Shown: piece by piece, positions 1 to 6,665 of the stretch | Layout: each line of letters opens with the position of its first letter | Numbering within the stretch: the first letter of the stretch is position 1 | NCBI GenBank assembly: GCA_029262715.1 | Contig: JAJCYX010000149.1 | Span: 1-8,493, forward strand | Reading direction: 5' to 3' | From: Chloroflexota bacterium | GTDB taxonomy: Bacteria; Chloroflexota; Dehalococcoidia; Lucifugimonadales; Lucifugimonadaceae | Length of the DNA stretch: 8,493 nt | Notes under the pieces: model-generated | Database searches by the model: none | What the model saw: the letters and a program-made list of their open reading frames with translations, nothing else | Told to the model about the DNA's origin: nothing | Position numbers and translations under genes: made by a program

Positions 1-1644
1 CCCGGGCCGTTGAGGATGGGCGATCAATTCGATTGGAGTGTGAGCAGGGCAAACGGTAACGAGACCGTTTCCGCTGAGGTCAAGTTTATTTCTGAGAACG
101 CCTATTGGGTGTTTGAAGACGGATTCGACCCTGACCAGGGCAGACTGTCCCAGGCGGCCAGGCAGTTCGAATTGGAGATCTGGCCCAGCGTCAGTGATTC
201 TCTTGGAGAGGTCTGGAGCCCCGGGATTGACAATGATCCGCGCATCGTCATTTTCCATGGCGAGCTTCGGCCCGGTGTTGCCGGTTACTTCAGCGGAATC
301 GACGAATATCCGATTCTGATTCAGCCCGAAAGCAACCAGCGAGAGACGATATATATCTCGGGTAACCTCCTCACGCTCGGTGGCATCGGCTACCAGAGCA
401 CGCTGGCTCACGAACTCCAACACGCGGTTCACTGGGCAGCAGACGCCGGCGAAGAGTCATGGGTGAACGAGGGATTGTCCGAAGTCGCTTCCGGCCTTGC
501 AGGCATCCCACCGGATTCAGTATCTGCCTTTCTGCGCAAACCAAATACCTCGCTCGTGCAGTGGGAGCCGGAGATATTCGAGGCATCACCTAACTACGGT
601 GCTGCCGCCCTCTTCTTCGAATACATCTCAGCGCACTACGGCGGATCTGAAATGCTGAGAGCGATTGTTGAACACCCGGAAGACGGCCTCAACTCTATCG
701 ACGCAGTGATGCTGGAGATGGGCTTTTCGAGAGACGCGGTCGATCTGTTCTCCGACTGGGTGGTTGCAAACTTCGCAGACGACGACTCGGGACTGTTCGG
801 CCACCCAGAAAGACAGACCCAGACACCTCGCTCTAGCGCTGTCTCTCCGTCAGAGATAATCACCGATTCGGTACGACCCTTTGGCACGAACTACTACGTG
901 GTACAGAACCCTGGTGACGAGTTACGTATCGATTTCAACGGTGTGCCGACGGGCCAGGTATTCCCGGCACAACCACATTCCGGCGACAGTTGCTGGTGGT
1001 CCAATGCCGGGGACTCTATCGACACGACTCTCACACGCACTGTCGACCTTCAAGATGTCGATGCGGCAACGTTCGAGTACTGGACCTGGTATGCAATCGA
1101 AGAAGACTGGGACTACGCTTACGTCGAGGTCTCGACTGACGGCGGCTCAACATGGCAGATCCTCGCTTCTGATCGCGGTTCGTTCGCAAACCCAAACGGC
1201 ACCGCTTTCGGTCCCGGTCTTACGGGCAAGAGCGGCGAATGGGTCCAGGATGAGGTAAGCCTGTCCCGCTACGCCGGATCTGAGATCTTGCTCAGGATCG
1301 AGTACATCACAGACGACGCAATCCATGACCGTGGCGCGTGCTTCGATGATTTCACTATCCCCGAGATCGGATGGAGCGATAACACCGACGACGCGGGCGA
1401 TTGGAGCAGTGAGGGCTTTGCTCTGATCAACGACCTGCTGCCTGTTGAGTATCTTGTGCAGGTCATTCACGACACGTCGAACACTGAGGCGATTGTGCAG
1501 CGACTGAATGTTGGGGCCAGTGGCGTCGCAGAGGTCGTCGTGCGAGGTACCGACAGTGGCGAGCAGTTGATTGTCGCAGTCAGCGTCGTCACGCCAGATG
1601 TGACAGGATCGCTCGACTACTCCATCAGTTTCAGCGCACCTTAG
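1..1644 (+). CDS. Secreted zinc metallopeptidase with HExxH...NEG site and immune-inhibitor-A-like tail (5' partial)
   Basis: The frame is open to the left edge (codons 1-9 read P-G-P) and ends at TAG 1642-1644. The first start-like codon, TTG at 10, has no room for a visible ribosome binding site, and no signal peptide is seen, so the true N-terminus is probably upstream. Counting from that TTG, residues 134-138 are HELQH, followed by the NEG motif at 153-155 and SE at 157-158. This is the gluzincin pattern in which two His and a downstream Glu bind zinc and the first Glu is catalytic. Residues about 320-450 form a beta-rich region with CWWSNAGD, VEVSTDGGSTW and the Asp/Phe stretch CFDDFTI. 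That is typical of the beta-sandwich found C-terminally in immune inhibitor A (M6) type proteins. A last domain of about 90 residues (455-544) resembles a small beta domain. The likely role is extracellular or cell-surface protein degradation; the substrate is unknown. The site spacing looks closer to M30/gluzincin-like peptidases than to true M6, so I do not assign a family number. Confidence 0.85.
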   Translation, partial: PGPLRMGDQFDWSVSRANGNETVSAEVKFISENAYWVFEDGFDPDQGRLSQAARQFELEIWPSVSDSLGEVWSPGIDNDPRIVIFHGELRPGVAGYFSGIDEYPILIQPESNQRETIYISGNLLTLGGIGYQSTLAHELQHAVHWAADAGEESWVNEGLSEVASGLAGIPPDSVSAFLRKPNTSLVQWEPEIFEASPNYGAAALFFEYISAHYGGSEMLRAIVEHPEDGLNSIDAVMLEMGFSRDAVDLFSDWVVANFADDDSGLFGHPERQTQTPRSSAVSPSEIITDSVRPFGTNYYVVQNPGDELRIDFNGVPTGQVFPAQPHSGDSCWWSNAGDSIDTTLTRTVDLQDVDAATFEYWTWYAIEEDWDYAYVEVSTDGGSTWQILASDRGSFANPNGTAFGPGLTGKSGEWVQDEVSLSRYAGSEILLRIEYITDDAIHDRGACFDDFTIPEIGWSDNTDDAGDWSSEGFALINDLLPVEYLVQVIHDTSNTEAIVQRLNVGASGVAEVVVRGTDSGEQLIVAVSVVTPDVTGSLDYSISFSAP

Positions 1645-1649
1645 CCTTC

Positions 1650-1678
1650 TTCACCGCCGGGTCTCCCGGAGTTAATAT
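1650..1678 (+). promoter_or_regulatory. Weak candidate promoter upstream of the old yellow enzyme gene, containing a small hairpin
   Basis: TTCACC (1650-1655) and TAATAT (1673-1678) are separated by 17 bp; each matches 4 of 6 consensus positions. Between them lies CCGGG-TCT-CCCGG (1657-1669), a 5 bp stem with a 3 nt loop. The hairpin could instead be a poor terminator for the peptidase gene, but only a short mixed AT stretch follows, with no clean T run. The gap 1645-1765 otherwise shows nothing I recognise. Low certainty. Confidence 0.2.
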
Positions 1679-1765
1679 CTTTCTGCCAGAGACGATCTTT
1701 TCGCACTCCACCACACCTGTGTCCGCATCTTCCGTACGACTGTTCGCCTGTTCCGAAAGGACGAG

Positions 1766-2848
1766 ATGACCAGCAATCTGTTTTCACCAATCACCCTCAG
1801 GGACCTGACCGTTCGCAACCGCCTATTTGTAGCGCCGATGTGCCAGTACTCAGCCGAAGACGGCAGTCCCACCAACTGGCACACCGTTCACCTTGGAACC
1901 CGCGCATCCGGCGGTGCAGGGCTTGTGATGACGGAGGCGACGGCAGTTGCGCCCGAAGGCCGCATCAGCCCCTGGGACACAGGGATCTGGAACGACGACC
2001 AGGCGGAAGCGTTTAAGCCGATCACAGATTTCATCCGATCGGAGGGAGCCGTTCCCGCGATGCAGATTGCGCATGCAGGACGTAAGGCATCGACATCTCA
2101 GCCGTGGAACGGTGGGAAATTGCTGTCTGAGGCTGATGGTGGCTGGCAGCCTGTTGGGCCGTCCGATCTTCCGTTCGACGAGAATCTTGCCGTTCCGCGT
2201 GCTTTGACGATCCGTGAGATCGGGAATCTTGTTGAAGCGTGGGCAGCGGCCGCAGAGCGTGCTCTTCACGCCGGGTTTGACGTTGTCGAACTGCACTTCG
2301 CGCACGGATATCTTGCGCACGAATTCCTGTCGCCTCTCTCGAATACTAGAGAGGACGAATACGGCGGTAGTCCAGAAAAGCGTGCCCGCTTCCCGCTGGA
2401 GATAGCCCGAGCGGTCCGTGAGGTATGGCCCGACAACCTGCCACTTTTCGTTCGGATTTCAGCGACAGAGTACGTCGACGGTGGATGGGATCTTGACGAT
2501 GCGATCAAGTTCTGCGGCTGGCTCAAAGACGCCGGAGTGGACCTGATCGACACATCATCGGGTGGTAACTCGCCGGCCCAGACGCTGACCCCATTTACCG
2601 GCTACCAGGTGCCATTCGCCGCTGCCATCAGGGAGCAGACTGGTATCGCCACAGGCGCGGTCGGCATGATTACTGAAGCGGAACAGGCGGAGCAGATTCT
2701 GCAGAGTGAGCAGGCCGACGCTATCTTCATGGGCCGAGAATTGCTAAGAAACCCGTACTGGCCTCTTCATGCTGCTGCGGAACTTGGCGACAGGCTCAAC
2801 TACTGGCCGAAGCAGTACCAGCGGGCCGCTGTCTATCCCGGTGGTTAA
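1766..2848 (+). CDS. Old yellow enzyme family NAD(P)H:flavin oxidoreductase (XenA/YqjM/NamA-like ene-reductase)
   Basis: This is a 360-residue FMN-dependent TIM-barrel enzyme expected to use NAD(P)H to reduce activated C=C bonds (enals, enones, nitro compounds); the physiological substrate is not evident. Diagnostic residues are visible. APMCQYS (23-29) gives the Cys26/Tyr28 pair of the thermophilic-like OYE class that tunes flavin potential and binds substrate. QIAHAGRKAS (100-109) is the conserved FMN-side loop. ELHFAHGYL (175-183) supplies the His177/His180 substrate-anchoring pair. R230 lies in LFVRIS, FMGRELLRNP (321-330) is the phosphate-binding end of the barrel, and YQR (351-353) resembles the C-terminal Arg finger of YqjM. 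Length and the segment at 111-145 (RPW-like PWNGG, GGWQPVGPS) look more like XenA (about 363 aa) than the shorter YqjM. The ATG is preceded by AAAGGA (1756-1761) with a short 4 nt spacer. It is convergent with serS, with 9 bp between stops. Soluble cytoplasmic protein, probably monocistronic. Confidence 0.95.
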   Translation: MTSNLFSPITLRDLTVRNRLFVAPMCQYSAEDGSPTNWHTVHLGTRASGGAGLVMTEATAVAPEGRISPWDTGIWNDDQAEAFKPITDFIRSEGAVPAMQIAHAGRKASTSQPWNGGKLLSEADGGWQPVGPSDLPFDENLAVPRALTIREIGNLVEAWAAAAERALHAGFDVVELHFAHGYLAHEFLSPLSNTREDEYGGSPEKRARFPLEIARAVREVWPDNLPLFVRISATEYVDGGWDLDDAIKFCGWLKDAGVDLIDTSSGGNSPAQTLTPFTGYQVPFAAAIREQTGIATGAVGMITEAEQAEQILQSEQADAIFMGRELLRNPYWPLHAAAELGDRLNYWPKQYQRAAVYPGG

Positions 2849-2857
2849 GCGAACCGA

Positions 2858-4129
2858 CTAGTCCATCGACTCGATCTTGTCGAAGCCGGTATATGGCCTC
2901 AGAACCTCTGGAATCACAACAGATCCATCGGGCTGCTGACCGTTCTCGATCACGGCAATCCAGATACGTGGAATTGCAAGACCGGAGCCGTTCAACGTGT
3001 GCGGTAGACGCACCTGCTCGCCTGCTGCCGGCCTGTAGCGCGTGTTGTTCCGTCGTGCCTGGAAATCGATACATGTCGAGATAGACGAGACCTCAAGCCA
3101 TTCGCCGGAACCCGGTGCCCACACCTCAATGTCATAGGTCTTCGCCGACTGGAAGCCGATGTCACCTGCGCAGAGCTTCAAGACTCTGTGCGCAAGACCC
3201 AGCCGCTCACAGAGAGATCGAGCCTGGGCCACCATCTCTTCTAGTTGCGACTCAGAGTCTTCCGGCTCGACGAATCGGAACATCTCCACTTTCTCGAACT
3301 GATGCACCCGCTTGATGCCTCTCACATCTCGTCCGGCAGCGGTGTGCTCCTTGCGAAAGCTCGGCGTCTGCGCAACGTACTTGAGCGGAAGCGTGCCTGG
3401 ACCAATGATCTGCCCCTGGTGCAACCCGTTTAGCGCCACCTCTGCCGTTGGAACCAGCCACAGGTCTGACTCATCGTCCCTGTACAGATTGTCCTTGAAC
3501 TTGGGCAAGTTGCCGGAACCGGTCATCGTCTCACCGCGCACAAGCAGCGGTGGCTCGATCTCTGTATAGCCGTTTTCGTCGGAGTGGGTGTCAAGCATCC
3601 ACGCCGATAGCGCCCTGCTAAGCCTCGCGCCCTTGCCCTTCAGCACGTAGAAGCGAGCTCCGGCTATTGATGCACCTGCCTCGAGATCGAGTATTCCGAG
3701 TGCCGGGCCGAGGTCCCAGTGAGCCTGTGCCCCGGGAATGTGAGTCTCCTCGCCAACGGTCTCGACGACGACATTGCCCTCTTCATCCAGCCCGTCCGGT
3801 ACGTCGGCGAGGGGTAGGTTCGGCAGAGGCATGATCAACTCACGAATATCTGCCTGAATCACACCAAGTGCCTGCTCTGTCGCCTTGATGCGGTCATTTG
3901 TCTCACGCATCTCGGTGATCTCTTCAGGAGTCGGCTTTCGCTTCTCATCACCGATGCGCTTGCTGACCATATTGCGAGTTGCACGGTCTGTGTCGGCCTG
4001 CGCAATTAGGCGTCTTCGTTCGACGTCCAGCTCGACGATTCGATCAACCGGCGGATCGGTCTCGCCGCGTCGCACAAGAGCGGCGCGAACAGCGTCGGTT
4101 TGTCTGACGATTTCTGTGAGATCAAGCAT
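2858..4129 (-). CDS. serS: Seryl-tRNA synthetase
   Basis: This 423-residue protein is the normal length for bacterial SerRS, the class II synthetase that charges tRNA-Ser (and tRNA-Sec where present) with serine. Residues about 28-100 are the charged helical arm (coiled coil) that grips the long variable arm of tRNA-Ser. The catalytic core follows. Motif 1 lies around ENGYTEIEPPLLV (185-197) and TAE, a serine-binding signature, at 228-230. Motif 2 includes FRKE (258-261) and GRDVRGIKRVHQFEKVEMF (266-284). EVSSISTCIDFQARR spans 346-360. Motif 3 is NGSGLAIPRIWIAVIENGQQ (380-399), leading into the family-typical end IPEVLRPY (406-413). The start MLDL is the usual SerRS N-terminus, though no clear Shine-Dalgarno is seen upstream, only a weak GAAG. 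It lies 50 nt downstream of lysS on the same strand and is probably co-transcribed with it. No terminator is visible in the 9 bp before the convergent neighbour. Confidence 0.98.
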   Translation of the reverse strand: MLDLTEIVRQTDAVRAALVRRGETDPPVDRIVELDVERRRLIAQADTDRATRNMVSKRIGDEKRKPTPEEITEMRETNDRIKATEQALGVIQADIRELIMPLPNLPLADVPDGLDEEGNVVVETVGEETHIPGAQAHWDLGPALGILDLEAGASIAGARFYVLKGKGARLSRALSAWMLDTHSDENGYTEIEPPLLVRGETMTGSGNLPKFKDNLYRDDESDLWLVPTAEVALNGLHQGQIIGPGTLPLKYVAQTPSFRKEHTAAGRDVRGIKRVHQFEKVEMFRFVEPEDSESQLEEMVAQARSLCERLGLAHRVLKLCAGDIGFQSAKTYDIEVWAPGSGEWLEVSSISTCIDFQARRNNTRYRPAAGEQVRLPHTLNGSGLAIPRIWIAVIENGQQPDGSVVIPEVLRPYTGFDKIESMD

Positions 4130-4179
4130 TTTTTACACTTCGAATGGAGATCGGATTTGGTTTCGCCCTGACGCTCGGA

Positions 4180-5748
4180 TCAGGTCCTCAATTGCGGAAA
4201 CAGGATAATTTCACGGATGGACTCCTCGCGTGAGATCAGCATGGTCAACCGGTCTATGCCGATTCCAAGCCCGCCTGCAGGCGGCATTCCGTGTTCGATG
4301 GCGACCAGGAAGTCTTCGTCGAGGCGGTCAGCCTCGTCGTCCGAGAACTCCAGCCGCATACGCTCCTGCTGCTCGAAGCGCTCTCGCTGGTCAACAGGGT
4401 CGTTCAGTTCTGTGAATGCATTAGCCATCTCACTGCCAAGGGCGAAAGCCTCGAACCGCTCGACGATGCCGTCAGTGCCGGGTTTTCGTTTTGCAAGCGG
4501 TGACATCTCGACCGGGTAGTCGACAAGGAATGCGGGTTGCACAAGTTTCGGCTCGACCGCTGATGATATGACTTTGTCCAGCAATCTTGCCCATGACAGT
4601 CCGGGCTCAACGTGGATTCCACGCTCATGCATCGCCTGAGACAGCGATTCCACATCATTGCACTCGATGAAATCTATCTCGGTCTGCTTGATGATCTCTT
4701 GCCGAAGATCAAGTCTTGGCCACGGCGGCGTCAGGTCGATCACCGTGCCACCCTCTTCGGCAGGCGGAAGCTGCATCGACCCGGTGGTCTCCTGCGCAAC
4801 CGTCGAAACCATCTGCTCAACCATCTCCATCACGTCGTTGTAATCGGCATACGCCTCGTAGCTCTCCATAGTGGTGAACTCGGGGTTGTGATCATGGTCG
4901 ATGCCCTCGTTGCGAAACAGGCGGCCGATCTCGAACACCTTCTCCATGCCACCAACGAGCAGCTTTTTCAGAGGTAGTTCTGTGGCGATCCGAAGATAGA
5001 GGTCCCTGTTGAGGCTGTTGTGGTGCGTTGTGAACGGCTCTGCGGAAGCGCCAGCAGCGACCGGCACGAGCATCGGTGTCTCAACCTCAACAAATCCGCG
5101 CTCGATCATGAAGCTCCTGATGGAAGCAACGATTGCCGGTCGCAGACGAGCGTTCCTCATCGCGCGTTCGTTCGATATCAGATCGAGATAGCGCTGCCTG
5201 GTCCGCGCCTCGATGTCCTGCAGCCCTGCCCACTTGTCAGGTAAAGGTCGAATCGCCTTCGTCAGCACGGTTATCGACATCAACTCGATGCTCGGCTCAC
5301 CCCGGCGAGTGCGAATGACTGAGCCGCCGGCACCGACGATGTCACCGAGATCAAGCAAGTCCAGCAGTTCGAAATCGTCCCCGAGCACATTTTGGCGAGC
5401 GAAAAGCTGGATGCGGCCAGAGCCATCTTTAAGATCGATAAACGAGGCTTTGCCCATGCCACGGCGAGCCATGATTCGCCCTGCAACCGTGACAGATTCG
5501 GTCTTCACAGGCTCTTCTGTCTCTCCCACACCCGCCTCGGCAGACTCGAGCAGCGCTATCGCCTCAGCAGCGGTGTGCGAACGATGAAAACTGCGCGGGT
5601 AGGGATCGATACCCTTCTCCCGCAAGGCATCGACCTTGGCGCGCCTGTCGTGCATCAGGCGCGCTTCACCGGCCAGCCGTTCAGTCTCGTCTACTGGCTG
5701 ATCGGTTGAGATATCGGTCTCGTTTTCCGCATTGTCACGTTCGGTCAT
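4180..5748 (-). CDS. lysS: Lysyl-tRNA synthetase, class II
   Basis: LysRS-II attaches lysine to tRNA-Lys in the cytoplasm. With the ATG at 5748 the protein is 522 residues (usual 490-510). It has an acidic, polar N-terminal tail (1-30), then KVDALREKGIDPYPRSF (38-54), the typical family opening. The anticodon-binding OB fold lies at about 86-165 (VTVAGRIMARRGMGKASF). The class II catalytic core follows: motif 1 around RGFVEVETPML (217-227), HHNSLNRDLYLRIATELPLK (242-261), motif 2 FRNEGIDHDHNPEFTTMESY (278-297) and motif 3 GGLGIGIDRLTMLI (492-505), ending in ILFPQLRT. The frame continues upstream to an ATG at 5850, giving 34 more residues that are Cys-rich, Pro-rich and unlike LysRS. I prefer 5748 because a candidate -10 box overlaps the upstream ATG and conserved sequence begins well inside. 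Neither start has a strong Shine-Dalgarno. First gene of a probable lysS-serS operon. Confidence 0.96.
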   Translation of the reverse strand: MTERDNAENETDISTDQPVDETERLAGEARLMHDRRAKVDALREKGIDPYPRSFHRSHTAAEAIALLESAEAGVGETEEPVKTESVTVAGRIMARRGMGKASFIDLKDGSGRIQLFARQNVLGDDFELLDLLDLGDIVGAGGSVIRTRRGEPSIELMSITVLTKAIRPLPDKWAGLQDIEARTRQRYLDLISNERAMRNARLRPAIVASIRSFMIERGFVEVETPMLVPVAAGASAEPFTTHHNSLNRDLYLRIATELPLKKLLVGGMEKVFEIGRLFRNEGIDHDHNPEFTTMESYEAYADYNDVMEMVEQMVSTVAQETTGSMQLPPAEEGGTVIDLTPPWPRLDLRQEIIKQTEIDFIECNDVESLSQAMHERGIHVEPGLSWARLLDKVISSAVEPKLVQPAFLVDYPVEMSPLAKRKPGTDGIVERFEAFALGSEMANAFTELNDPVDQRERFEQQERMRLEFSDDEADRLDEDFLVAIEHGMPPAGGLGIGIDRLTMLISREESIREIILFPQLRT

Positions 5749-5844
5749 GTTCGGAGTCAGTCGTTTTAGGATTGCTGGGTGAATGCCGCGACATGCACAG
5801 GAACAGCCTTTAGAGCGTTCACCTATCCAGTCCGGAGACGGACT
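5749..5844 (-). promoter_or_regulatory. Hairpin-rich lysS leader (candidate 5' UTR)
   Basis: If transcription starts near 5842, about 94 nt precede the lysS ATG. Two complementary elements lie in it. The first is a perfect 6 bp stem with a 4 nt loop at 5829-5844 (AGTCCG/CGGACT), almost at the predicted 5' end. The second is a 9-position stem, 5778-5786 with 5815-5823, which pairs fully (one G-T) when read on the plus strand and has one A-C mismatch as minus-strand RNA. I looked for a T-box signature and found none. The fold may simply stabilise the transcript. If the upstream ATG at 5850 is the real start, this stretch is coding instead. Confidence 0.3.
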
Positions 5845-5848
5845 TGAC

Positions 5849-5878
5849 ATTGTAGTGGGACGATCACACTACGGTCAG
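5849..5878 (-). promoter_or_regulatory. Candidate lysS promoter with an internal dyad (operator-like)
   Basis: Read on the minus strand, CTGACC (5878-5873) and TACAAT (5854-5849) are 18 bp apart, matching 4/6 and 5/6 of the sigma-70-type consensus. Between them sits the inverted repeat GTAGTG-N9-CACTAC (5852-5857 and 5867-5872). It partly overlaps the -10 and fills the spacer, a position where a bound regulator would block polymerase. The -10 overlaps the upstream in-frame ATG at 5850, so transcripts would begin downstream of it, supporting the lysS start at 5748. The boxes and dyad are seen directly; promoter function is inference. Confidence 0.35.
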
Positions 5879-6044
5879 GTTGATTTGAGACGAAGTAACC
5901 TGCACGACGAGATGCTCTCAGGGCATATCAACCATAAACATGGTCGAAACACGCGCTGACAGTAAGTTGTTTGCAGAGACCGGCGATATGAATAATGAAG
6001 TGCAGGTCATCCGATTCCGGGTTGCGCATGCGAGATCAACCTGA
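5875..6044 (+). other. Nested complementary segments upstream of rsmD: candidate structured RNA or 5' leader
   Basis: Two perfect inverted repeats are nested: TCAGGTTGAT (5875-5884) with ATCAACCTGA (6035-6044), 10 bp, and inside it ACCTGCAC (5898-5905) with GTGCAGGT (6000-6007), 8 bp. The interior contains two local hairpins: 5912-5926 (ATGCTC with GGGCAT, one wobble) and 5931-5944 (ACCAT with ATGGT around an AAAC loop). The right arm also has the palindrome CGCATGCG (6025-6032). No open frame here looks like a gene. The arrangement could be a roughly 170 nt structured RNA on either strand, or the leader of the rsmD operon. I recognise no known RNA family, and coincidence is possible, especially for the short hairpins. 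Confidence 0.3.
5967..5996 (+). promoter_or_regulatory. Weak candidate promoter for the rsmD operon
   Basis: AATAAT (5991-5996) matches 5 of 6 positions of a -10 box and lies 18 bp after TTGTTT (5967-5972), which matches only 3 of 6 of a -35. It is the most AT-rich spot between the divergent genes and would give a leader of about 70 nt before rsmD. It lies inside the loop of the nested repeats, so the two readings compete. Confidence 0.2.
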
Positions 6045-6074
6045 ATCTGGAATGTCCGGTGAGGAGCTGAGCGG

Positions 6075-6659
6075 TTGACCCGGCAAAATCGCCAGCCCAG
6101 TTCAGGTAGGTCAGGTAGATCGAAAGCAGTCAGGCCGACTACCTCACGCGTGCTGTCCGCGCTCTTTTCGATGTTCGGACCGGAAGGCGTTGAAGGCATG
6201 GCTGTACTCGATCTGTACGCGGGGACAGGCGGTTTCGGTCTGGAAGCTCTTCGGCGAGGCGCTGCACGGACCGTGATGGTCGAAAAGAGCCGCAGGCGTT
6301 GCGAAGAGTTGAAGTCAGCGGTGAAAAAGGCCGATGCGGAAGACAGGGCCAGCGTTGTGTGCGGTGATGTGATGAGGGTTGTTTCAGATCAGCAAGGACG
6401 GTTTGACGTGGTGTTTGCGGACCCGCCGTACGCAGACAACCCGTTCGTCGCACTGGCAGAGAAGTTGACCGAAAACGATCTTATGTCGGAAGACGCAACG
6501 GTACTGCTGGAGCACTTTCACAAGACGGAGCTGCCGGACGAATTGAACGGCCTGGTGATCAAAACCCGCAGGCGCTACGGCGACACAGCGGTCTCGGTCT
6601 ATCAGCCCGTGGGAAAAGAGAACGGGACTGACGGAAGCCAAACTGGCAAGGGAGCCTGA
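6075..6659 (+). CDS. rsmD: 16S rRNA (guanine966-N2)-methyltransferase RsmD
   Basis: RsmD uses S-adenosylmethionine to methylate N2 of G966 in 16S rRNA during small-subunit assembly. The 194-residue product has family landmarks in order: RPTTSRVLSALFSMFG (20-35), SAM-binding motif I DLYAGTGGFGLEALRRGA (46-63), the acidic VEK (69-71), CGDVM (96-100), the catalytic DPPY (116-119), and the C-terminal strand YGDTAVSVY (168-176). The start is TTG at 6075, well supported by GAGGAG (6061-6066) 8 nt upstream and by an in-frame TGA at 6060-6062 that rules out a longer protein. The usual N-terminal strand of RsmD (RIIGGxxKGRxL-like) is absent. A short basic, Ser/Gly/Arg-rich tail (GRSGRS, 11-16) replaces it, encoded by the 9 bp direct repeat at 6102-6119. 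First gene of a probable operon; the stop is 6 nt before coaD. Confidence 0.93.
   Translation: MTRQNRQPSSGRSGRSKAVRPTTSRVLSALFSMFGPEGVEGMAVLDLYAGTGGFGLEALRRGAARTVMVEKSRRRCEELKSAVKKADAEDRASVVCGDVMRVVSDQQGRFDVVFADPPYADNPFVALAEKLTENDLMSEDATVLLEHFHKTELPDELNGLVIKTRRRYGDTAVSVYQPVGKENGTDGSQTGKGA
6102..6119 (+). repeat. Two-copy 9 bp tandem repeat inside the rsmD 5' end
   Basis: TCAGGTAGG (6102-6110) is followed directly by TCAGGTAGA (6111-6119), one mismatch. It is in frame and encodes SGR-SGR in the basic N-terminal tail of RsmD. A 9 bp unit could gain or lose copies without breaking the frame. Confidence 0.6.
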
Positions 6660-6665
6660 GCAAAG

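Noticed and set aside
1850..2320. 156-codon minus-strand open frame antisense to the oxidoreductase gene
   Set aside because: Arg/Cys-rich composition typical of a shadow frame, and it lies fully inside a gene with strong motif evidence on the other strand. The other long overlapping frames opposite serS, lysS and the peptidase were rejected for the same reason.
4165..4184. CCTGA...TCAGG inverted repeat at the lysS stop as a terminator between lysS and serS
   Set aside because: Only a 5 bp stem with an 8 nt loop and no T tract. The 50 nt gap and shared direction fit co-transcription better.
5749..5850. T-box or lysine riboswitch ahead of lysS
   Set aside because: The stretch is too short, and I find neither the T-box antiterminator consensus nor an L-box-like core; there is also no intrinsic terminator in the leader.
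5844..5873. Perfect TTGACA (5844-5849) on the plus strand as a -35 for rsmD
   Set aside because: No -10-like hexamer lies 16-18 bp downstream (CACTAC region, about 2 of 6 matches), and it would overlap the better-supported minus-strand promoter.
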